Below, one piece after another: positions 8,137 through 17,280 of a DNA stretch of 64,000 nt. Location of the stretch: the NCBI RefSeq assembly GCF_012912105.1, contig NZ_QMEA01000062.1:1-64000 (forward strand), in the 5' to 3' direction. The notes beneath the pieces are model-generated. The model was given only the letters and a program-made list of their open reading frames with translations, was not told the origin of the DNA and did no database searches. Within the stretch, counting starts at the first letter, position 1. Each line of letters starts with the position of its first letter. This stretch comes from Brasilonema sp. UFV-L1 (GTDB lineage Bacteria > Cyanobacteriota > Cyanobacteriia > Cyanobacteriales > Nostocaceae). The translations under genes and the position numbers were made by a program.

Positions 8137-10407
8137 TTAGACATTACTAATCAGCTGTTTTAAATAATCACGCTGCTGTGGATCAAGACGATTCAATTCC
8201 GTCCCGGACTTTCCGATGATGTATCCTTGAACGTATCGAATTCCAAGTTGATATAACTTCCCTAATGTCACTGGACTTGTGTTGTCAAATCCTTCAATGA
8301 CGACTTTTGGAGCATGAGAGCGCCCTTCACTAGCAAGGTCAAGCACAAAGCGACATGTAATATCAATAGATGCTTGGTGAAGAATATCACGATCTATCTT
8401 AACATGAGCAGGATTCAATCCTGCCAAGCGATTGACTGAAGCATGACCAACACCAAAGTCATCAATAGCAAACCCAATCTTTAACTCTCGTACATACTTC
8501 CCTAACTCTCTTCGGAAGACTTGTAAGGCAGACTTTTTAGACACGGTTTTATACTCTGGTAATGGAGACTTCTCGGAAATTTCTAATATCAGTTTTTCAG
8601 CCTGAAGCAGTTCTTCATCAGCCAAAATCTGCTTAACTGCTTTAAAATAGGTTTCGTGCATTAATGATTGTGGATATACATTGACCGATAGTTCTTGTAT
8701 ATCTTCAACTCTTCGTCTTCCTGGGGTACGCAAACAAGCAGCGTGATAAGCAGTTATAGCGTGTTGCATAAAATATATGTCAAGTTCAATCATAAATTGA
8801 TCACCCCAAAGTTCTGCAGCCTCAAACAGATCAATAGGAGCAAAACCATTATCTGGATTGCGGGCTAAAGCTTCCCAACTGTAAATATATGGACGTTTTG
8901 GACTGAGATACAAAACTGGTTCAAAGTGAACTATCATTTGACTCAGACGTTCACGGAACAACTGAAATCTACGATGATACATTGCCAAAGAAACAAACCC
9001 ATAAGCTCGTTTTAGATCATCCAGAATAGCAGCTTCTACTAAAGAAGTTTGCACAGAGGTTAACTCATGACTTGCTGAATACAAAGAGCTTAGAATTCGT
9101 CCGTACACTTCTCCTAAAATCGGGGAATTTTGAGATAAACCACAAACAACCATCAAATCATTCGTTAATAAAGATGGCAATGGTAAAAACATCAATGCTT
9201 TGGTTGTTTCTCTGTCTTCATAAAGAAGAAAGGCTCCATGATAATCTCGGCTAAAGACAGATTTGTCAGAAGAAAGTATTGGTAAAATTTGCGAAACAAC
9301 AGTCTCAACATAAGTACTTTGGCTTAACTGTGTCGCTTCAAGATGACTTTGTGCTCGGATAATCCATTTATCCTGATATTGACGTAGAACAACTACAAAA
9401 TCTGCGCTGGATGTGATGCGAACTGCTTCCAAAACTCGATTTTCTACGCTAGAAAGTGAAGATTCATCTGTTAGGAGTTTTATCAAACTATCGAGAAAAG
9501 CTTTGTAAGGTTCAAATGGATTGTTTAAAGGAGTGACCTCTAAACGTTGTTGAGAATGAAATTGTGCTTTAGAACTGATAAAAGTGGTCTGTTCTTTGGT
9601 ATTCTGTTCTTGCCAGTTAGAGCTAGATTTAGCGAGAACAATTCGACCATAGTCTTGTCCATAACGTCCTGGAAGTTGATTAGAAGGAGCATGATTTCGG
9701 ATGTAGGTTAACAAGCTATCAACTGTCACTTCACCAGTATCTTGTTCAATTGCTCCTCCTCTTAACCCCTGAAGCAAATAGTAAGTGAACACACTATTTT
9801 GAAATTCTTTACTTTCGTAAGAACTCACATCTGCTGGACATGAGACAATAGCAACTCGACCAGTTTCTCCTAAAAAGAATCTCTTGTCTATTAATTTTTC
9901 ATCAGTGAGTATTTTGGTGACACTACTCATCGTTCCTTTAGTCACAGATGGAACAAATGCTCCGCTATGACAGCTATCTAGAATAAAAAGAACACATTTT
10001 GCCGGTGAAGCTAAGAAAATATCTTCGTAGAGTTCATCCATTCTCAAGCCTGCTCGTCTATTTTTCGTGAGTAAAGTCATAACATCTACATCACGAGTTC
10101 CTAGATAAGCTTTTCGTTGGTCTTGTCCAAGAATGAAACCATGTCCTGAAAAATAGACTAAAACAGTATCATTAGCAGTTGGTTTTTGTACAATTTCTCT
10201 AAAAAGGACTTCTCGTATATTATTTGTAGTTGCATCTTCTCCTAAGAGCAAAGTCGTGTTTTCTTCCAAGAAAATACTAGTTTCTATATCTGTCAAAAGT
10301 TTGTAAAAATCTTGACAATCTTTTTCAGCATATTCAAGAGAAGGTAAATATTGAGAATCATGATAATTATTAATTCCTATTAATACAGCATAGTTAGTCC
10401 TCTTCAT
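8137..10407 (-). CDS. Caspase-GAF-EAL fusion protein
   Basis: A 756-residue protein from ATG 10407, which has a GGAG ribosome-binding site 9 bases upstream; a longer open frame to 10617 lacks one. Residues 1-260 are a caspase-like (peptidase C14/orthocaspase) domain: AVLIGINNY, catalytic His in FSGHG (H89) and catalytic Cys in DSCHSG (C146). Residues about 300-450 look like a GAF domain without bilin-binding cysteines. Residues about 490-735 are an EAL domain. Every c-di-GMP phosphodiesterase position I can align is kept: E512 of EAL, N576, E609, D649 and D650 of DDFG, K670, E705 and Q727 of QGY. No signal peptide or membrane segment is seen. It follows the phototaxis cluster on the same strand, 378 bases after the last receptor gene's stop, and precedes the rhomboid gene. 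Confidence 0.9.
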   Translation of the reverse strand: MKRTNYAVLIGINNYHDSQYLPSLEYAEKDCQDFYKLLTDIETSIFLEENTTLLLGEDATTNNIREVLFREIVQKPTANDTVLVYFSGHGFILGQDQRKAYLGTRDVDVMTLLTKNRRAGLRMDELYEDIFLASPAKCVLFILDSCHSGAFVPSVTKGTMSSVTKILTDEKLIDKRFFLGETGRVAIVSCPADVSSYESKEFQNSVFTYYLLQGLRGGAIEQDTGEVTVDSLLTYIRNHAPSNQLPGRYGQDYGRIVLAKSSSNWQEQNTKEQTTFISSKAQFHSQQRLEVTPLNNPFEPYKAFLDSLIKLLTDESSLSSVENRVLEAVRITSSADFVVVLRQYQDKWIIRAQSHLEATQLSQSTYVETVVSQILPILSSDKSVFSRDYHGAFLLYEDRETTKALMFLPLPSLLTNDLMVVCGLSQNSPILGEVYGRILSSLYSASHELTSVQTSLVEAAILDDLKRAYGFVSLAMYHRRFQLFRERLSQMIVHFEPVLYLSPKRPYIYSWEALARNPDNGFAPIDLFEAAELWGDQFMIELDIYFMQHAITAYHAACLRTPGRRRVEDIQELSVNVYPQSLMHETYFKAVKQILADEELLQAEKLILEISEKSPLPEYKTVSKKSALQVFRRELGKYVRELKIGFAIDDFGVGHASVNRLAGLNPAHVKIDRDILHQASIDITCRFVLDLASEGRSHAPKVVIEGFDNTSPVTLGKLYQLGIRYVQGYIIGKSGTELNRLDPQQRDYLKQLISNV

Positions 10408-10484
10408 AGCTAATTTCTCCAGATTTCTGCATATTGATATCTTGCATCTGCAAAATAAAATCTCAATTCTATAACGACTCTCCT

Positions 10485-10524
10485 TATATCTTGCACCCGG
10501 TTTTTGACAAGAGTGCAAGATATA
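10485..10524. repeat. Perfect 12-bp inverted repeat upstream of caspase-EAL gene
   Basis: Arms TATATCTTGCAC (10485-10496) and GTGCAAGATATA (10513-10524) enclose a 16-base loop, about 80-115 bases upstream of the caspase-GAF-EAL start. The symmetry would suit an operator or a 5'-leader hairpin. No T-run follows on the transcribed strand. Confidence 0.6.
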
Positions 10525-10608
10525 AATTAAGAGAATTGATCTACCGTCAACCAATGCAAGAGACGTTGCATCCCGTCGTTCTACACACTGGAAATTCTCA
10601 TCAGGCCC

Positions 10609-10754
10609 TAACAGCAACCGTATTGCCTTATGGCAAAGCCGTAACGCATCCTAGTACCGCTCTTACAAGGAAACACAACATCTACCTTGGTTTTGTTGGG
10701 TTGCACTGCGCTTAACCCAAGCTACAATTCTTCTTAACAGCAACCGTATTGCCT
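10609..10754. repeat. 20-bp direct repeat pair in the 10408-10784 gap
   Basis: TAACAGCAACCGTATTGCCT occurs exactly at 10609-10628 and 10735-10754. Between them lies GGGTTGCACTGCGCTTAACCC, a hairpin-prone string. Together with the inverted repeat at 10485 this 377-base gap is repeat-derived; I see no gene in it. Confidence 0.6.
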
Positions 10755-10784
10755 CTTACTGTAGATCAAAGAAGAAACTAATGA

Positions 10785-13703
10785 CTAATTCAAATTCACC
10801 TTGAAAGTACCAACAGTTGCTTGTAATTGCTGAGAAATCTCCACAGTTTGTTGCAAAGATTGCGATACCTTGATTGAAGAATCACTTGTGCGCTGCGAGC
10901 AAGCAGCTATATCTTGCATTAATTGGCTAACGACATAGGATGTTTGCGCCTGTGATGTTGTCGCCAGGGAAATCGACTGTACTAAAGCGTCTATTTGCTG
11001 TGAAATTTCCAATATTTGAGCCAGATTTTCCTTGGCATCTTCAACAATGCGTGTACCTTCGACAACCTGAGTTGTTCCCAGTTCCATCGCTTGCACAACC
11101 TCGGTTGTTTCCCGTCGGATGTTCTCGACGATTTGTTCAATTTCTGTGGTTGCTACAGCACTACGGGCTGCTAATTCCCCAATTTCCTCTGCGACAACTG
11201 CAAAACCTTGACCTTCCTCACCCGCACGTGCGGCTTCGATTCCTGCATTAATCGATAGTAAGTTGGTTTGCATGGAAATCTGATTGATTAATGCCACCAC
11301 ACGCGAGATTTGTTGCGTTGATTCTCCCAAGCGTTTGACTTTCTTGCTGGTTTCGCCCACTGTTTCGCGCAAATACAAGATGTTTTGCACTGTCATATCC
11401 ATTGCGATGCCACTTTTTTTGGCAGTTTGGGCGGCGCTGTTGGCAATTAAAGCTGCTTGTTGGGCGCTTTGAGCAACATATTCAATTGATTGGGTCATGT
11501 TATCAACTGCATCTAGTGTGCGGTTGATTTCTTCTGCTTGAGTCAGTGCTTCTTCTGCTAGTTCACGAATTGCACCAGAGTTTGTCCCAATCGCCTGATT
11601 CACTTGTAATGCTGATAGCTTCACTTTTGTTACAATCAAGCGCAAACTTTCAACGATAGAGTTGAAAAAGTCAGCAACTGTACCAATTTCACCTTGTTTG
11701 ACTTCAGCACGCACTGTCAAATCACCTTTGGCTGCATCTTCAATATCATTTAGCAGTTCCAAAAGTTGCATTTTTAGGGCTTCTTTTTGTTTGCGTTCCT
11801 CAATTGAAGCTGTTTGAGCAAGTTGACGACTTTGTTCTATATCTTGAAGAAGCCTTGATTGTTCTAAAGCATAACCAACTTGAATTGCGACCTGTTTAAA
11901 CAAAGTGATTTCTATATCTTGCCACTTTCGGTAATTAGAACACTGATGTGCTACCAATAAACCATATAGTTTTTTGTTGAGGAAAATAGGTGCCAGTAAA
12001 TACGCTTTGACGGCAAATGATTCTAGCTGTTTAATGTATTGCTCGCTCAAATCGGCTTCGTAAATGTTTTCAACTGCTTTAACCCCACTCACCGTATAGT
12101 CTTGAGAGTGTTCTTCTGCATGAAACAGTTCAGTGAGATTTGTTTTTAAAGCTGCGGAACCTTCGTAATTAACGGATTTAGCAATAACTGTACCTAGATA
12201 GTTTTCGTCTAAACGATAGAAAAGCACTCGCTCAACTTGTATAACTTTTCGCGTACTAGAAACTGCTGCTTTTAAGATTTTTTTTGTGTCTAGCGATTCC
12301 CGCATACTCGTAGTTATTTCATTCAGTTGCATTGCAACTTTCGTTTCATTTTCTTGATATCGGATTTGTTCTACGAGTTTTTGTGCCATGATATTAAAAT
12401 TAACGGCTAATTGACCGACTTCATCTGTAGAGAAAATCTCAGCGCGAGAAGAGCGATCGCCAGCCGCAAATTTTTGCGCTGTTTGCTGTAGGTTTTCGAT
12501 AGGTTGAATAATTGTCCGCCGGAGAATAACTGCCCAAATTGCAATAATGATGAGTGCGAACACAACGGTGAGGGCTTGTTCCAGCAAACTTTGTAGTAGT
12601 AAATAATTTAAAGCTGTTTCTGGAGTTCCTCGCACTAAAATAGCACTTGAGTGCCCGTCAAAAATTGTTTGGGGTCCTTCAGCTTCTTCAACTATTTTAT
12701 TAGGGACAGCTTTGGCTGCTATTGTGTAAGTTTGATTTCCTACAAATATGCGTCCAGTCACCGCTTTTCCATCGGTTGATCTTGCTGCCTCTTTCAGTAA
12801 AAACTCTCCTTCTTTTGGTAATTTTACATTCAACTGAGCTTGGTTTAAATCCTCAGTTTGACCTTTATCCAGAGAAGTCGCTAGAGTAAATTTTCCAGTC
12901 GGTTGACGTAAATAAACAGCACTGTAGCCGCCTCCAGTCGCTTGTAGAGTGTTCCTGACAATTGGGTCTTTGCCATTCACAATATCTCCGGAAACCAAAG
13001 CACCAACAACAGTACTTGTTTTTGGATCTCTCACAGGCGTTACCGTATAACGAATGAGAGCATCTTGATTGCTGAAACTATTTGGTAAAGGTGGTGATTC
13101 TTTACTCAACTCTGACCAGCTAACGATTCTACTAGCTTTAATTTGCTTAGGATTTTTAAAAACATCACTGACCAAGTTGTTAGGATTAAAAACTTCACCT
13201 TCACGGTTCTTATTCGCGTTGACAATAATCTTGAAATCTTTACCGACTAAGGTTGCATATTCAATTTTGCGAGCCTTGATTTCGTTCACCAGAATTCGCT
13301 TAACTTCTGCTTTTAAATCGGAACTTATGCTTTTGCTTGAGTTATAGTTGACAGAGGCTTTAATAATAGCAGTATTATCTGATTGCCCTCTAAACCCAAA
13401 GCCCATTTGATTAATTTTAATGTTGTAATTCGTATCTACAACTGCAACTTCTGACTTGGCTTGTTCAAGCAGTTGAGTCCGTAAGCCGTTAATAATAATT
13501 AGGGTGGCTCCAATACCTATTCCCAGAACAGACACTAATTCAGAAGCGATTAAAGCAATCAACTGTTTGCGACTAATAGGAAGGTTGTAGAACCATTTAC
13601 TTAAAGACATAAAAATCTTTTGGTTAGCCACAATTTTTGCTTTTTTAACTCGGTGCAATATCTGATGATTTTTAGTCAGGGATATCCTGTTATTTTTGGT
13701 CAT
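10785..13703 (-). CDS. Methyl-accepting chemotaxis receptor with cysteine-less GAF domain
   Basis: A 972-residue receptor. A first membrane segment (about 47-72), a periplasmic sensor part (about 75-370), a second membrane segment (about 375-393), a HAMP domain (about 395-450), a GAF domain (about 470-620) and a coiled signalling domain follow, the last with the hairpin tip around [25 protein letters not shown]. The GAF is of the cyanobacteriochrome kind ([20 protein letters not shown]), but the bilin-attachment position is Gln (SEQY, Q555) and the DXCF cysteine is absent (TELF). It probably binds no bilin covalently. Its signalling domain is nearly identical in DNA to that of the receptor at 17281. 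It would signal through the adjacent CheA. The start ATG 13703 is first in frame. Confidence 0.9.
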   Translation of the reverse strand: MTKNNRISLTKNHQILHRVKKAKIVANQKIFMSLSKWFYNLPISRKQLIALIASELVSVLGIGIGATLIIINGLRTQLLEQAKSEVAVVDTNYNIKINQMGFGFRGQSDNTAIIKASVNYNSSKSISSDLKAEVKRILVNEIKARKIEYATLVGKDFKIIVNANKNREGEVFNPNNLVSDVFKNPKQIKASRIVSWSELSKESPPLPNSFSNQDALIRYTVTPVRDPKTSTVVGALVSGDIVNGKDPIVRNTLQATGGGYSAVYLRQPTGKFTLATSLDKGQTEDLNQAQLNVKLPKEGEFLLKEAARSTDGKAVTGRIFVGNQTYTIAAKAVPNKIVEEAEGPQTIFDGHSSAILVRGTPETALNYLLLQSLLEQALTVVFALIIIAIWAVILRRTIIQPIENLQQTAQKFAAGDRSSRAEIFSTDEVGQLAVNFNIMAQKLVEQIRYQENETKVAMQLNEITTSMRESLDTKKILKAAVSSTRKVIQVERVLFYRLDENYLGTVIAKSVNYEGSAALKTNLTELFHAEEHSQDYTVSGVKAVENIYEADLSEQYIKQLESFAVKAYLLAPIFLNKKLYGLLVAHQCSNYRKWQDIEITLFKQVAIQVGYALEQSRLLQDIEQSRQLAQTASIEERKQKEALKMQLLELLNDIEDAAKGDLTVRAEVKQGEIGTVADFFNSIVESLRLIVTKVKLSALQVNQAIGTNSGAIRELAEEALTQAEEINRTLDAVDNMTQSIEYVAQSAQQAALIANSAAQTAKKSGIAMDMTVQNILYLRETVGETSKKVKRLGESTQQISRVVALINQISMQTNLLSINAGIEAARAGEEGQGFAVVAEEIGELAARSAVATTEIEQIVENIRRETTEVVQAMELGTTQVVEGTRIVEDAKENLAQILEISQQIDALVQSISLATTSQAQTSYVVSQLMQDIAACSQRTSDSSIKVSQSLQQTVEISQQLQATVGTFKVNLN

Positions 13704-13984
13704 TAGAGTTTAAATGATCGTTGTGTATTTTATATTACATTCTGCCCTGACGCCTACATTATGCATGGGTAAATATACTGGAAAATGTTAAATGTTTTTA
13801 TTTAACATTAGTAAATACACTTAACTGATGAATGACAAACTCTGCCTAAAATCTTTAAGTAAATGCACTAATAAATCAATCTTTCTTTAGGGGAATTCAT
13901 TTATTCAAAATGATCAATCTTTATACCTCTTGCGGAGGAGTTCGCTCATTCAAAATTCATAATTGAATAAGCGAATTTCAGCGT

Positions 13985-16900
13985 TTAGTTAGAAGCTCCT
14001 GTCAGAGGAAAAATGATGTCATGTAAAGTTTTCAGCAATTCTTGCTCGTTGTAAGGTTTGGAAAAGTAAGCTCTGGCACCTAATTGCATTGCCAATTGAC
14101 GATGTTTATCGCTACTGCGAGAGGTTAGCATAGCGACAGGTATATCTCTAAAGTCAGTATTTGATTTGATACGACCTAAAAAGCCATAACCATCAACACG
14201 AGGCATTTCAATATCACAAATAACAGCCTGAACTCTTAAACCACTCTGAAGTTTTTCTAGTGCATCTTGACCATCTTTAGCTTGTTCGACTTGATACCCT
14301 CCTTTCTCTAGAGTGAGGGCTAAGAAGCGGCGGACATTAATTGAGTCATCTACAATCAAAACGGTACCTTTTTGATGAATTGATGGTATTGATTTTTCGC
14401 TAGCTGGCGTTAGGAAAACAGTCTTTAACCTTGTCGATGGTAGTTGATTGGTTTTTGGTGTGCGCTGGTTGGTAACAATCCAATAAAGTAACTCGCTGGC
14501 ATTTACGAGTGGGACTACCCGACCATCACCCAGAATGGTACAGTTGCTAAAGCCATTCGGTAAAGGTATGTTTCCTTCAACTCGACGGATGGCAACTTCT
14601 TGCTCACCCCAACAACGATCAACTTGCACCGCTACTAGTTGATTGCCTTGGTTGACGATGAGTATGCTAGGAGCATTAATTGCAGGAGGAGTTTCTAAGT
14701 CTGGGTTATCGTAACGGGGGCAATTAAACTCTAAATGCCGACCGAGACGAACTAACGGTAACATGCTTCCTTGCCAATTCAGGACTTCGCTGTTCGCCAT
14801 TGAAAACACCTGCTCGTGATCAAGCAAGAAGATTTCTGAAACTACATCTGTAGGAAATGCTAAAAGCATTCGATGACTTTCTATCAGTAGGACTCTTGCG
14901 ACTGAGAGTGTAAACGGCACTGATATCGTATAAGTAGTTCCCTTTCCTGATACGGTATTAACTTTAACGTCTCCCCGGACTTGTTTGAGGTTGCTACGAA
15001 CCACATCCATCCCGACACCACGACCGGACAAAGCCGTCACTCGGTCAGATGTGCTAAATCCTGGCTCAAAAATGAGCGAGAGCAATTCTTCATCAGTTGC
15101 TTGTGCTATGAGAGTTGGTTCTAATCCCATAGCTATAGCACGGGCGCGAATTTTATCTAGTGAAATCCCACGTCCATCATCTCTGAGAGTCAGGATTGTG
15201 CGATTGTCTTGATGTGTGGCTTTAATCTCAATTAATCCTTGTTCTGGCTTACCGGAGGCGCGGCGTGTTGCTGGATCTTCTATACCGTGGTCGAAGGCAT
15301 TTCGCAACATATGCATCAAAGGCTCATTTAAAGCCTCTAAGATGTTACGTTCAACTAAGATAGCTGCACCCTCAATTTTCAATTGCACGTTTTTGCCATA
15401 CTCTACACACAGGTCGCGCAAAGCCCTAGGAAAGCGATCCACAATGTCAGATAATGGGCGCATCCGTACTTGAGTCAGCTTTCTTTGTAACTGCTTGGAT
15501 GTTTTGGTAAGCTTGCGGGCAAATAGATCTGTATCGTCAAGACCGAGTTGAATATCACTGGTGACTTCCTGTACCTGAACGATAGTTTCCATCACTTCCT
15601 GAGAAAGCAGGTTTAATTCGTTATAGCTATCCATTTCTAAAGAATCAAACCCAGCTTGTGTCTGGTCGTCATCGTTAGATGCGATAGACGTCTCCACATT
15701 TTCACTTGGTAGTAATGGTAATAATGGAACACCAGATGACAGCACGCTCTGAGTTGCTATTCTGTCGTAAGCTGTACGTAATTGCTGATTTTCTCTGCCG
15801 AGAACTTGTACTCGCTGGTTCAAATTGCGAATCAGTTTGCGTAACTTCTCAAGTTGTAAATTCAATCCGTTACGCTGAATAATCAGTTCTCCGAACAAAT
15901 CATTAATTTGTTCGAGTTGCTTGCTAGGAACTCGAACTGTATTTTCTGGAGGTTCATTCTTATTGTGGTTGTTACCAACAGTTTGTTCGACTTTCTGCTC
16001 AATAAATTTGTAATTTGTTGTCTGATTTTCTGGCTCAATATCTGTATTTTGTTCGACTTCAAATTGAGCTTTAATCTCATCTGCAAAAGCTGCTTCTAAA
16101 GCTTCAAAATCAGCTGCAATGATTTCACGATCTAGCCAATTTTCTTCTGTTTCTTCTGATTGTAGGATATCTGTTTGCGTAACTTCTGTTTCTGGATCTA
16201 GCGTGGGTACGACTTCTACTTTTGGTAGTTCTTTTTGGGTATGTGCTGCACCAACTACGATCAAATCATCTAGTTTAATTTCTGTTGGTAACCTATCTAG
16301 TTGATTTGTGATCACTAACGCTTGCGATCGCCGCCATGCTTCCAATGCTGCACGAGCAACTGTTTCAATTTCAGAGGGAGCAACAGTTTCCAAGTAGTTT
16401 CCTACTGATTCGCAAAGCTGAGTAAAAGCTGATAATTGCAGCATTTCACCCAAACCACCCAACTCAGCTGCCATAATCGCAACTTCTTCTTTTAAACAGG
16501 GCTGTGCGCTATCTGCCAACACAGATTCTAGGCGTTCTAAACACCCTTCTACCTCTGTTTCAAACAGTAAAGGAATGATGTCTTGCCCGTCTTCTGGAGA
16601 CAGCATAGTTGCTGCATCCTCTGGGCTTGGATCACCTAAACGCGCATGCAGTTCTTCAAACACTGGATAACAGAAAGTTGATAACCAATGTTCATCTATA
16701 GGATTGCCTTGTGATAACAATTCCACTATCTGACGTAGCCAATCTACTCCAGATAGCAATAAACTTTGTAATTCTGTGTCAATTTCTAAAGAGTTTTTCC
16801 TAGTTTTTAAAACTTTAAAGGAATCTTCCAAGCGGTGAGCCAAATCACTTAGGGAGCGAAATCCCATCATGCCTGCGCCACCTTTTATTGAGTGGGCAGC

Positions 16901-17041
16901 TCGAAGTGCGGCATTAATTTTTTCTTGAGAAATACGATGATTGTTATTGAATTCTAACAATACCCCTTCTAGGGTATTTAAGTAATCGGTCGCTTCCTCC
17001 AGAAATTGCATCTGGATTTCTAATTCTTTGTCTTGTGACAT
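13985..17041 (-). CDS. pixL: CheA-type hybrid histidine kinase (PixL-like)
   Basis: A 1018-residue kinase. An N-terminal HPt domain has AAHSIKGGAGMMG with phospho-accepting H50. A second HPt-like helical part and a long Q/E-rich linker follow. The dimerisation/catalytic core has HMLRNAFDHGIEDP (N box), RDDGRGIS and GRGVGMD (G boxes). A CheW-like domain (VARVLLIESHRMLLAFP) comes next, and a C-terminal receiver has VDDSINVRR and phospho-Asp in DIEMPRVDGYG. This is the order of PixL/PilL of the cyanobacterial phototaxis systems. It is the kinase that couples both flanking receptors to PixG/PixH outputs. The spacing to the upstream receptor gene is 239 bases, filled with repeats. Confidence 0.93.
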   Translation of the reverse strand: MSQDKELEIQMQFLEEATDYLNTLEGVLLEFNNNHRISQEKINAALRAAHSIKGGAGMMGFRSLSDLAHRLEDSFKVLKTRKNSLEIDTELQSLLLSGVDWLRQIVELLSQGNPIDEHWLSTFCYPVFEELHARLGDPSPEDAATMLSPEDGQDIIPLLFETEVEGCLERLESVLADSAQPCLKEEVAIMAAELGGLGEMLQLSAFTQLCESVGNYLETVAPSEIETVARAALEAWRRSQALVITNQLDRLPTEIKLDDLIVVGAAHTQKELPKVEVVPTLDPETEVTQTDILQSEETEENWLDREIIAADFEALEAAFADEIKAQFEVEQNTDIEPENQTTNYKFIEQKVEQTVGNNHNKNEPPENTVRVPSKQLEQINDLFGELIIQRNGLNLQLEKLRKLIRNLNQRVQVLGRENQQLRTAYDRIATQSVLSSGVPLLPLLPSENVETSIASNDDDQTQAGFDSLEMDSYNELNLLSQEVMETIVQVQEVTSDIQLGLDDTDLFARKLTKTSKQLQRKLTQVRMRPLSDIVDRFPRALRDLCVEYGKNVQLKIEGAAILVERNILEALNEPLMHMLRNAFDHGIEDPATRRASGKPEQGLIEIKATHQDNRTILTLRDDGRGISLDKIRARAIAMGLEPTLIAQATDEELLSLIFEPGFSTSDRVTALSGRGVGMDVVRSNLKQVRGDVKVNTVSGKGTTYTISVPFTLSVARVLLIESHRMLLAFPTDVVSEIFLLDHEQVFSMANSEVLNWQGSMLPLVRLGRHLEFNCPRYDNPDLETPPAINAPSILIVNQGNQLVAVQVDRCWGEQEVAIRRVEGNIPLPNGFSNCTILGDGRVVPLVNASELLYWIVTNQRTPKTNQLPSTRLKTVFLTPASEKSIPSIHQKGTVLIVDDSINVRRFLALTLEKGGYQVEQAKDGQDALEKLQSGLRVQAVICDIEMPRVDGYGFLGRIKSNTDFRDIPVAMLTSRSSDKHRQLAMQLGARAYFSKPYNEQELLKTLHDIIFPLTGASN

Positions 17042-17050
17042 AGTCTTTGC

Positions 17051-17098
17051 TATTAGTCATTAGTCATTAGTCATTAGTCATTAATCATGAATCATTAG
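17051..17098. repeat. Heptanucleotide tandem repeat (ATTAGTC)
   Basis: About six imperfect units of ATTAGTC/ATTAATC lie just upstream of the CheA start. This is the short tandem repeat class typical of filamentous cyanobacteria. The following 17098-17220 is a hairpin-rich, GC-richer sequence (GGAGGCAGTGCGG...GCGTCACCTCC) of the dispersed intergenic type. Confidence 0.75.
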
Positions 17099-17280
17099 GA
17101 GGCAGTGCGGTGAGAGCAGCACTGTGGGAGGGTAACCCAAAGGCAGGTGACTGGCAAACCCGCCTGTCCGTTGGATGACGAACTGAAGACAGTTGTATCT
17201 AGCGTCACCTCCAGTCTTCACTAATTATCAGTCATTGGTCAAGGGTCAGATACAAATGACAAAAGACAAAAGACCAATGA

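Noticed and set aside
10408-10617. Longer N-terminus for the caspase-EAL protein (70 extra residues)
   Set aside because: The extension reads the inverted-repeat region and lacks a ribosome-binding site; ATG 10407 has GGAG at the right distance and starts exactly at the caspase fold.
10434-10715. 93-residue plus-strand open frame
   Set aside because: It crosses the inverted repeat and direct repeats of the intergenic region, lacks family features and a ribosome-binding site.
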